A stretch of 29,888 nt of DNA from Physocladia obscura (taxonomy: Eukaryota; Chytridiomycota; Chytridiomycetes; Chytridiales; Chytriomycetaceae): the NCBI GenBank assembly GCA_027596945.1, contig JADGJH010000048.1, positions 5,795 through 35,682 of the forward strand, read 5' to 3'. Position 1 is the first letter of the stretch. The number at the start of each line of letters is the position of its first letter. Below the pieces are notes generated by a model. That model had not been told where the DNA came from and searched no databases. It saw only the letters and a list, made by a program, of their open reading frames with translations. A program made the translations under genes and the position numbers. Below are positions 21,601-29,888 of the stretch, piece after piece.

Positions 21601-21908
21601 TAATTAATTGAATAAATTCAATTTATTACAGAAGTTTCACAGAGATAAGTGTGTATGTGCCAAGGTAATTAGTCAAAAATAGACCAATCTGATGGTCCAA
21701 AGAATAATAAAAGGAGATTTCATTCTTATAATTACACCCTTATTGTCTCCATTTGCTTTTCCGTTACCAATTTTCATCACAGATAATGCTTCTTATCAAA
21801 AAGTAGTGCCCTTTCAATTTGGTTCTCACATTGATTTAAATTTTTGGGTATTTGACTACAATTTTATCTCAAACGACAACAAAAGTTAAACAGGGAAAAG
21901 GAAACGAA
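18646..21908. other. Repeat-rich intergenic region, 3.3 kb
   Basis: No intact gene was recognised. It contains a CA/AC-rich stretch near 19987-20010, a CTG-rich stretch 20055-20099, an AAAGAA microsatellite about 21108-21135, and the duplicated exon-like motifs listed separately. Short ORFs at 19340 and 21692 (+) show no family resemblance. The first 100 bp presumably include the bZIP 3' UTR and the last few hundred the 3' side of the TIR gene. Confidence 0.55.
20437..20805 (-). repeat. Duplicated splice-acceptor/exon-start motif
   Basis: AGTGCTCAATAAAGTATCTG with AAAGCCACA at 20437-20465 recurs at 20778-20805 as AGTGCTCATAAAATATCTGA with AAGCAACA, about 25 of 29 matching. Read on the minus strand, both are 'TTTCAG' followed by ATAyTTTATGAGCAC, like an intron 3' end and exon start. 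The 20778 copy continues into a protein-like frame (STVGMWFRNIHQGSYSLGDG) ending at a GTAAGTGG donor; the other meets a stop at once. A second pair, AAACCTGGTGRAT, occurs at 20483 and 20543. This looks like a decayed, locally duplicated gene segment. Confidence 0.45.
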
Positions 21909-24900
21909 TTAAACAGAGATCTGATTTTGATATCCACGAAATTCGGCAGGGTTTTTCTTGCTGTCCAAACGAGCTTCTTCCAGATCCTCTTGAAGTGAAG
22001 CGCGCGTGATTCGCTTCAATGCATTGTTTACGCGGAGTCCAATATGAAAAATAACCTCTGATGCAAATTCATTATGGACATAGAAAGTTTCTGTTGTATA
22101 AATATGAATAAACTTGCAAAAAAGATTTAAAACTGAAAAAACTCACCGACTAGAATCAGAAACTGCCCAATATTGACTTGTTCAGCTTCTCCATTAATAT
22201 TTCGAAGAGTAAATTTGCTTTGAAACAACCCTTGAACTTCTTTTTTTCCGTTTGTCGGATGCGCAGCCACAATTACACAATCTTGAAGTGACAGTTTGGA
22301 TGCCTCTAAAATACGTCCATACTCTTGCACCTGCTTTGCAACCTCTTCAGCCGTATTAGCTCCAAATATAAACACGGGCACATAGATTTCAAATCCAGAA
22401 GTACTGTGGCCGAAATTAAAGTTTGGGTGCGAGAAGTCGGGGTTGGTTTCTGGAAGCATATCAATATTTCCAAGAAAAGTTTTGAGCGTACTTGCTACTT
22501 CATTTGAGGTCCCAAAATCGTAAACAAGAACCTTTACACGTGGAAGGGCCGAGATTTCTGTATGTGCCGTGATTATTTGATGAAGAGCTCGTTTTTTGTC
22601 GAAAATCTGTTGGTGCTCAATTTTCTTGCGGCGTGATTGAAGTCTTTCAAGAATTCGCATGCGTTTTCTTGCTTCCGTGTCATATTTTTTGAATTTACGT
22701 TGACGGAAGTTGAAAGAGGCAATGAGCGGGTGTAAGTTGACAGTCATATGGGATCTATTATCAAATAGAACATTTCCAGAAAGACTGGAAATTGCAAGCA
22801 TCATTCCAAGAATAGCGATTTGGCAGCAAACTTCAAACCACACTTGTGATATGTGGCTGACGGGTGTGATTATAGAAGCCGCAACTGATTTTGTTTTCAT
22901 GACAGAATCAACGGACGAATCGACAGCGCTATACCACAAATCAATCAAGAATGGAGTCACACCCAAACTAAGATCTGCCAGAATCATGATGAAAATCCCT
23001 GCGTTCAAAAGTCCCAACCACGGAATCGATGAAGCACGCGTTCCAGTTTTTCGCAAAGAGGAACGAAGCCAAATATTTGATATTTGAACCGGATTTCGAC
23101 CGACCAACTCTCCAAAGATCCGAAGATTCCAACGCTTCAGTTGCGGTGCTTGACGCTTTGTTGGTACAATGGCCTCGTACGGAATTCCTGCTGCTTCAGT
23201 TTTATAATTTTGCCACCTGTATTATTTGATCACCATCAGTTTCAATCCAAGTAAGAGAAAGAAAGAAAAAGATTTGAAATATACCAAAATAAATGTGACT
23301 GGTGCGACGAGTGAATAATTAAGTCATTGATACACTGTATAAAGTCATTATGATCATCAAGGACCAGGATTCCCGCTTTCAACAATCTCTCCGCAACATT
23401 TTTTACTCTACTGGCTTCTTCACTTCCACGACTTTTAGTCTTCAAACTAATTTTCGGCGCAAATACAATCAAACGCTGAGTCGGATTTGGGGCAGATAAA
23501 GCTTCCAGAAACTCAATAAAACACGCTGGCGACTGAAGATACTGCTCAGTCAAATATATCACAACAAAGCGCGTGTGTTTGGCAACAGTACGAGTCGTAT
23601 TTGCAGTATTATCCGCAGTTTCCAACTTTAGCACATCGATCCACGCACGAAGACCGGATTTGTACAACACGTGTGCAAGTCCACGAGCGTTTTCACTAAT
23701 TCCGACTTCCCAAGAATATGATATCATAACTTCTTCGATTTGTGGCAGACCGACTTGGCGCAAGTATTTGAGCAACCCCGGTTGCGGTTTGGAGCGCGAA
23801 AAAAGAGCGTATGTGTAAACGACAAGAAGTAAAGCGGCAGCAATAGATATGTAAAAATTGGATATTGTTGCAAGTATTTCACCAACAATTCCTTGGATGA
23901 GTGTGATTTTCGGGGTGACATCTTGTGTATATGGGTCTGGGTTTGGATATTGAATTGTGCCGATAAGATGAGCAGCAACAAGGAGAAAACAGATTGTAAC
24001 CAAAACTGTGGCAACTACTCCTTGAATAAGACCCTAAAAGTTGATTAAAAGAAGAAGTACACACACATACACAAAAAAAAAAAACTCACACTGAAAGTAT
24101 CAAAACGTTGATATATGAACATTTTGCTAAATTTTTTACCGGTCTTTTCCTTTGTTTGAGTTTGTGCTTGAACTACAAGACAATTACCCAACTCATAATG
24201 TTTCTTAGTAAACGTTTTTAAATTAAACCATTGAATAATCGATCCTAAAGATGCAATTTTGTTGTCATAGGAAGTTTTTGACAAGTCTGCTAACGCAAGA
24301 ACAGGTGGTCTACGGTGTTCATCAGAAAGAGGCGCCCATGGATCTACAGCAGGCGTGGAACGACCGGTAGTTTGTCCCCATCCAAGTTTGTCAAGATCAA
24401 AAAACTTTTCAGCGTCAGATCTGTCAGTTTGTGAAACACCGAGAATTGAAAAAAAAGAAGCGTAGTCAGGTTGGATAGACTCTTTTGGGAATGGGCCCTC
24501 AAAATCGTTGAGAGACTTTGCATTATTGAGAAGATTTTGGCTGAACGTCGGAGCGTCAACTTCCTCGCCTTCCGAGTCACGCCGCCTTCCAGAATTGAAA
24601 ACATGAATGCCAATAACGATCGCGAAAAGAGCTACGACAAGACAAGCTATTGCAATAATCAGGTGTAATTCAAAAGAACCAGTGTGACTAGAATTCCAAT
24701 GTACAGTGAAGCCCTGCCAATTAGAATCAAAAAGCGCGTATTGTGCGTTGTGTTCAGCTACTTCACAACACCAGTCGTTGTATCCGTCATTTTGGCAATA
24801 CGTGGCATTATAAACGAGAAAACCACAATTATCAAGCTCGTTTCCAATTTTACCATTAGAACCAAGGCTGCATTTCGTTGGCTGATTGATGCTGGAAAAG

Positions 24901-25602
24901 AGATAATTCTGCCCTTGTTGACAAACTGTGGACATATCATTGACGTAGTCAGTGAAATACTCGCTTGTGGTGCCATTTAACACAGTCGGATTACACGCAT
25001 CGATCTATCGTAAAATAAGTATTTACGTAACTTTGGAGATTGAGAAACTTTATCTCACCGTTGTTAAGTTGTACATCATGCCATAAGCAGTTTGACAGAC
25101 ATCATCGCAAACCGTCGAGACAGAAAGATCAACAGAACAGCCTGTCAAGTTTGCGACAAATACGACTGCGGAGCAAAAAAAGGATTCGAGGTATCGCAAA
25201 TGTGGATCAATACCAACGCAGTCAAAAGTACTGGCATTATTAAAATTTGGATTCGCGAAATTAAAAAGAGACTTGTTGAACGCATTTTCATCATCAAATA
25301 TGAATGGAATACGCCCACTGAAAGACACTCCCGAAAATTGTTCAAAATCAACGAGATTGAGACCAGAGAGAAATGGCAATCCGATAAAGTTGGGCCCACA
25401 AGCCGGCGTGCTCCCAAACGTCTTGCAATGCTGAGCAGCGTTGAACACGGCTGTGGTTGATTGACTCATTTCAAACTGAAATGAAAAAAGTAAAAAATTG
25501 ATTATTTAAGTCACTTGGTCAACCAAAAAATTTCGTTCATTCGATTACGAACTCCAGGAATTCTCTTCTTGATATAGATGTCGAAGCATTTTTATTCTGC
25601 AT
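21909..25602 (-). CDS. Multi-pass membrane protein with cytoplasmic TIR domain, 5-6 exons
   Basis: Exons: 25059-25469, 24090-25004, 23285-24033, 22147-23216, 21909-22090; phases agree and give 1108 aa from the ATG at 25469. A candidate first exon 25549-25602 joins in phase just before that ATG and would add 20 residues. No signal peptide is seen, so the true start may differ. Layout (numbering from 25469): Cys-rich, N-glycosylation-rich ectodomain 1-248; TM1 about 250-273; cytoplasmic linker; TM2 about 448-468; TM3 about 493-520; TIR about 543-680; TM4 about 757-783; TM5 about 817-838; basic coiled-coil 865-905; unassigned C-terminus. TIR evidence: EEVMISYSWEV (box 1), SGLRAWIDVLKLE (box 2-like), RFVVIYLTEQYLQSPACFIE. 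Glu616 falls where NAD-cleaving TIRs have their catalytic Glu. The predicted topology puts the TIR inside the cell, as in a receptor. Ligand and pathway are unknown. Confidence 0.82.
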
Positions 25603-25975
25603 CGTTGCTAAAGAGAAGTGCGGACTTCAATAGTGTGACAAATATCTAAAATTTTCAAAAATTTCCGTACTTGTCTTATTTCGTATGGCTAATTTTCAAG
25701 TCCTTTGCGAATGGGATATTTTACTTTTTCAATTTCTGTTTTAATGGTCAATCAGTCGTTAATTAAAAAATAGGGTTAAGAAATGCTCAAACGTTAGGCC
25801 AAGGAGAACCCATGACCCAGTTGATTCGTGATGAAATTTTTATTTTAATATTTCGTTGCTCCTCCTCAAATAAAAGATTGAAAACAAGCTAAAAGAAGAA
25901 AAAAATACAACTATGTTTCTTTCTTAATTGACAACGGAATTTCTTAGCTTTCGACAGTTTATAAAGCGGTAGGCA

Positions 25976-26009
25976 GGAACAGGGTTTACATTTTTGTCAA
26001 CCCTGTTCC
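25976..26009. repeat. Strong hairpin with GGAACAGGGTT arms
   Basis: Arms GGAACAGGGTT (25976-25986) and AACCCTGTTCC (25999-26009) are perfect 11-bp complements around a 12-nt spacer. Inside the spacer ACA and TGT can pair after one mismatch, leaving a 4-nt loop. In an AT-rich region an 11-bp perfect stem of mixed composition stands out. It could be an RNA structure, a MITE relic or a replication-associated hairpin. Confidence 0.55.
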
Positions 26010-27114
26010 TTTTTTGGTGATGTTTCATTTCACAAAAACAAAAAAAATTTTGAAGTCCAGAATTCAGAATAAGGTGAACATTCATTTCTTGAGTGTCAAA
26101 ATTTTTGAAGAAATTCATTCTTTACTAAAAAAAAAGTTAATAAATATTCCAAAATGATAAAAACAAACAAAACATTCAAGCCCAATTGTACTTTCCGATT
26201 TCGAAGGAAATCAAATTTACTATATCAACTCAATTTGCGCAGTCAATTCCTTTTGCAACAATCACGCAGTTTGGGCTATTTACTATCCCAGTCAATTATG
26301 CATTCAGCTGAATTGTTGAAACCATATTACCAGAGTACGGGAATCATCAAATTTCATTGCCAAGTCAAAGGATAACTATCGATAATAGCCAAAATGCTAC
26401 ATATATCCTGGAACTTGGGTATCATAACTCAGTTGCGATCACATGACCTGTAAAATCTGAAGATTCTGTTGTAAAAATACGTAAAGAAAAGTATTTACGC
26501 AGTTTCTGTCAGAATATTCAAGGTTCTTCTTTCTGATTTACTTTATACTTTGCAAAATAAGATATAAAAATAATGAAATCAAGTCAAAAAATTGCCTTTG
26601 GAAAATTTTCACTGTTATCGTTCTTGTCGTGTCAAAACTTCACTGCAATTCACATAATAAATTCTGCGGGGTCATTTTATTTCTCCTCATCTTACAGTCG
26701 TCTTCTTTTCTATGGTCATGACTTTGGTGACATGTAGTTTATTCCAAAAGTTACCAAAAGTCCCTCAGTGTCGAAGAACTTCCGCGACGATTGGAACCAT
26801 CATTAGAGTCAGCAATTCCAATGGAAGTTTACGATCGAAGGATGAGGATTGCACTAACAGTCTGTATCCAGCCGGAATGTTCTGCTACGTAAACTGGATG
26901 TCCTCATTCAGCTTTGTCCAACAGACTGGAACACCAATAGTAAAAGTATCTGAAGAAATGTAGTGCAGCATCATATCTTTCTTGGAGCTGACATCTTTTT
27001 ACGTTGCCACCGCGTAAAACCCTTGCCGCTGGGTATAAGTTACGCCAAGCCGCACACGTTTTCTTGAACGCCCCCTTGTTCGCGCCGCTTCCAGCTTTGT
27101 TCCACACAAAACAC

Positions 27115-27135
27115 TCGGCCGTTTTAAACGGCCGA
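27115..27135. repeat. Perfect 10-bp-arm palindrome TCGGCCGTTT
   Basis: TCGGCCGTTT, one T, then its exact reverse complement AAACGGCCGA. This is long and GC-rich for the region. Zn2-Cys6 fungal activators bind CGG...CCG inverted repeats, and this site carries CGG/CCG triplets at both ends. That role is only a suggestion, because no gene with a clear start follows within 1 kb. Confidence 0.5.
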
Positions 27136-27944
27136 ACTGTTTCGTAAAATCACTGTTTGCTTCCGATCGCATCACTCGGAGTCCGCAAATGGCGAGTTTG
27201 GCACCGTGCTGTTATGCGCCACGATTTTGTACGAACTATTGGCCAAAAAGGCTCAGAATTTGTTTTCGATTGGCCCGAGCGAAAAGTCGGGCGTTCCCAC
27301 ATTGCCTCTGTTCATGTCTCTGCCCAGCCATTCACTGCATTGGCACTCTTTGCTTGCGAAGTATTTGGGCACGCATGCGTACACATGCAGATTCAGGTCT
27401 GCCGGATAAGGCCAACTCAATGTTGCCTGCAATTCTCCGTTTCGGCAGTCTTACGCGCAAGACGCGCTGCAACAACTTTTCCATTAGTGCTATAGTGTTA
27501 TTGCTATTGATATTACTGCTTGCTGCTGCAACGGCAGGCAACGCAGCTATAACTGGGGTGGAATTGCCCTCAAGTATCCCTATCAACTCGTTTGCGCAAC
27601 ATTGTTGTCAACCTGTTACTGGTAAACAAGTTGGAAATATTTTGGGCTTTCTGACGGGTAGCAACTATTGCAGCAACACGAATGGATCTGCGCAGAGCAA
27701 TAGACTTAAGTACATTCTTCTTATGCAAGCGAGCAATAAATTTTCGCACTTTGGACAGTCTGGCTGAACGGCGGCAACGGGAAAATACACCGAAAAAGTC
27801 ACATTTGGCTGGCAACGCAAGCTTTTGTATGTGCTCTGATGTTTGTGAGCAAAATGCTTTATTAAGATGTACACACAAGAATTGAAAGATATAAATAAAA
27901 TGGTGATTAGATTAAATAGTACCTGATGTTTGTGGCTGCTAGAC

Positions 27945-28009
27945 CTGGAGATCTCCAGAATTTGTGAAGAAAAGCCACATTCGCTTTTTCTAAGTTGCTG
28001 ACGCGTCAG
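27945..28009. repeat. Pair of perfect palindromes (14 bp and 12 bp)
   Basis: CTGGAGATCTCCAG at 27945-27958 and CTGACGCGTCAG at 27998-28009 are both perfect and lie 39 bp apart. The second has the ACGCGT core of MluI cell-cycle boxes (MBF sites in yeasts). They lie 160-225 bp past the stop of the DUF4246 gene. Confidence 0.4.
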
Positions 28010-28169
28010 AGATCCCAGGTGCTGTTTGTAATGGGCTTAATAAAGTCCACAGGCAGTGCAGTTTGAGATGAAGTTTTGCGAAATTAGTGAAAGGAAATCG
28101 ATTGCATATTCCAAAAATGGCCTTTTTTCAATCTTTTATGCTCAGCTGTGAATTGATTTGAAATAACAT

Positions 28170-29878
28170 TCATGGTCGGGACAAACTATTGTAAGGATGC
28201 ATCAAGAGAAACGACAGAATCTTAATATGACCTGACTTGGTCTCATTCAGAAATTCAAATGACTCAAAGCGATGATGCAAGAAATTCGGAAACACCACGA
28301 CGCGGCCTTCCTGCGCTTTATCTGCCTCCATGTTTGTATATTCTTGGACAATTTGTTGACTAAACCAAACAATTTCTTAAGCCCTGCAAAATCGTGATCT
28401 TCGTATTTAAATAGTGCCTCTTCATTGGTGTCAGCCGTTTCTGAATGTTAGCCACGAAGATGTTTATTGAATCATTTTCCAAACCTTCAAGATGCCAGCT
28501 ACCGCCACCATATTGTGGTGTTTCATGTGTCATATGAATGTCCGCCATTTTGGTGATCACTTTGATTGTGTGGTCCTTCAAAGGAAAGCGGTAGAGTTTG
28601 TCAGTTTGTGGCGGTGGAGTGAATTCTTTCGGAAGACCAGGAACGGCAATTGGTCTGCTCCGCAGACCACGGAATTTGAATCTACCTTGATAAGCATTGT
28701 TGGTGGTCCTCTATACGCGGTACAGGTTCAGTGCTCTGTGAACCAAGTGTTAGCTCAAACACTGGAATTAAAGCTACAATAATTGATTTGATGTCGGTGT
28801 GCAGTTTTGGAAATGATGCACGGTGTGAATTATTAATATACGAGCAAACACGCACTGAGTAATTGCTGGATAGAGTGCTGCCATCTTCGCCACTTTCAGT
28901 GCCAGACACAATGAATTCGGTTGACAACCACTGAAAATGAGTGGAAAGCTTAAGAACAACTTTTTTCGCTGGACGTTTCTGGCAGTGGGAATTCCGTGCC
29001 ATAGAACGTCCGTATACAAGACAATAATCCGATGAGTGGATGAGATCAAATGCTTTTCCGTCTGTTCCAGCATGCCATTTTCCTGCAGCCACCGACGCAA
29101 GTTCCAGCGGTTTTGCGTGTACAATGAACGCTGCTCTTGTTTCCAATGAAAGCAGTGAATCAGACAAAAAAACACCGTGCGCTGAAGTTGGGGTAATTAT
29201 TATTTGTCGCTGGTTGGTTTCGTATGTTATGAGGCAGTTTTTGCGTAACCAGTCCAGCTTAGCAAAGACAAACCGGGGTATGGAGGCAGCAAAATCTGCG
29301 TCCGAAACATGCGAAACGGTAGCTCCATATTCGTGGGCGTGAGCCCCGTCATCACTGTCGTGCTCTTCTAAGTCCAAGCTGTCGTTGCATGCACTGTCAT
29401 CAGTACCACTGTTTTTGCTGCTTTCACTACTTTATCATTTTGTTTGAGTTCCAATTCCCAGAAAACTACTTCCGCATTGTCAAGCTCGTCTCACAATGCA
29501 CGCCACGACAGCCCGCGCATAAATTACCTCGCGTTGCGTGATCAAAGGAAGTGTTTTTGACTGGAATATGGCATGAGTCTTCATGTTTGTCACTCAAATT
29601 ATGAAGTTGATCAAAATTTTTTTGGTTAGAAAACTCCCAGTTGCTTGAAAAACTCATTGACTTTCCCTCGAGAACCGTATCGTGCGATTTCAGTGGTAAT
29701 CATAAACTAAATTTTTTTTTTTGTTGTCACCTGGGCGTATCAACTTTTTGTGGGTGAAAAAATAAACCTAACTCACTTTTTTCAGATCTTCTTCAGTTTC
29801 ACACATTTGTCTGAGCGTATCAGTGAGTTCAAGGACTTTGAAAAATCGCTCTTCTAGGTTTCCGCCGTGAAATGCCAT
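28170..29878 (-). CDS. DUF4246-family protein, exon model uncertain (possibly a pseudogene)
   Basis: Fungal DUF4246 family, of unproven function; conserved His residues suggest an Fe/2-oxoglutarate oxygenase-like fold, which is inference. Family matches in order: KWHAGTDGKAFDLIHSSDYC then LVYGRS; FQWLSTEF; VRVCSYINNSH; IKVITKMADIHMTHETPQYG; GGSWHLEG; DHDFAGLKKLFGL; EGRVVVFPNFLHHRFESFEF; KSGHIKILSFLL. Consistent GT-AG introns exist at 28686-28743 (58 nt), 28441-28484 (44 nt) and 28311-28360 (50 nt), ending at the TGA 28170-28172. However, the last two would splice out residues that also fit the family (GLENDSI; VQEYTNMEADKAQ), so single-nucleotide frameshifts are an alternative. The N-terminal part is unclear: exon 29777-29878 (MAFHGGNLEERFFKVLELTD) has a good donor, and 29466-29657 holds a further open frame. 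Confidence 0.65.
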
Positions 29879-29888
29879 GGACTTTGAG

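Larger units (their letters stand above)
25603..28169. other. Intergenic region with hairpins and palindromes, no gene recognised
   Basis: 2.6 kb. Left part (25603-26700) is AT-rich and holds a strong hairpin at 25976-26009. The part from 26900 to 27880 is richer in GC and open in several frames on both strands. The longest, 27189-27767 (+), has a hydrophobic run LLLLILLLAAATAGNA, but competing frames overlap it on both strands and none shows a family motif, so I do not call a gene. Palindromes at 27115, 27945 and 27998 are listed separately. Confidence 0.5.

Noticed and set aside
26712..26963. 83-codon ORF on the plus strand
   Set aside because: No family resemblance, overlapped by an opposite-strand ORF, and no splice or start context that sets it apart.
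27189..27767. 192-codon ORF with a hydrophobic run, considered as a secreted or membrane protein gene
   Set aside because: Overlapping frames on both strands are equally open, there is no family motif, and the hydrophobic segment comes from a CTG/TTG-rich stretch. Recorded only as part of an unexplained GC-richer island.
28686..28743. Apparent frame break between the two main DUF4246 segments
   Set aside because: A 58-nt GT-AG intron joins them in phase without loss of family residues. The later two breaks remain uncertain and are reported.

Overview
The window is eukaryotic and AT-rich. Genes are broken by short GT-AG introns (about 44-96 nt), lie on both strands, and are separated by long AT-rich spacers. 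A CaM-kinase, a SulP sulfate permease, a DDHD phospholipase, a Gcn4-like bZIP factor and a DUF4246 protein together point to a fungus. The intron style, the membrane TIR protein and the virus-like genes suggest an early-diverging zoosporic lineage such as a chytrid; that placement is inference. All exon models were built by hand from splice signals and reading phase.

Layout. 1-1708: spacer with a possible P450 fragment. 1709-3452 (-): CaMK-type kinase, 7 exons. 3453-4553: divergent promoter with bZIP-type sites next to the permease. 4554-6935 (+): sulfate permease, 5 exons. 6936-8365: spacer ending in a truncated NAD-binding (NmrA-like) fragment. 8563-11959: compact, intron-free, virus- or large-transposon-like block, with one plus-strand ORF convergent on a minus-strand series (large N-terminal protein, SF1 helicase C-terminus, HNH-like nuclease, SIAH-like RING protein). 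It appears broken. 12141-14432 (-): two spliced genes of unknown family. 14477-17073 (+): DDHD-domain phospholipase, 5 exons. 17411-18645 (+): Gcn4/CPC1-like bZIP gene preceded by three upstream ORFs. 18646-21908: repeat-rich spacer with a duplicated exon-like segment. 21909-25602 (-): multi-pass membrane protein with a cytoplasmic TIR domain. 25603-28169: spacer with hairpins and palindromes. 28170-29878 (-): DUF4246-family gene with an uncertain exon model.

The host genes are not an operon and need not work together. Two regulatory readings are attractive: general amino-acid control of the bZIP gene through upstream ORFs, and sulfur-type bZIP control of the permease through a palindrome about 90 bp before its start. 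The most unusual items are the membrane TIR protein and the decayed virus-like block.
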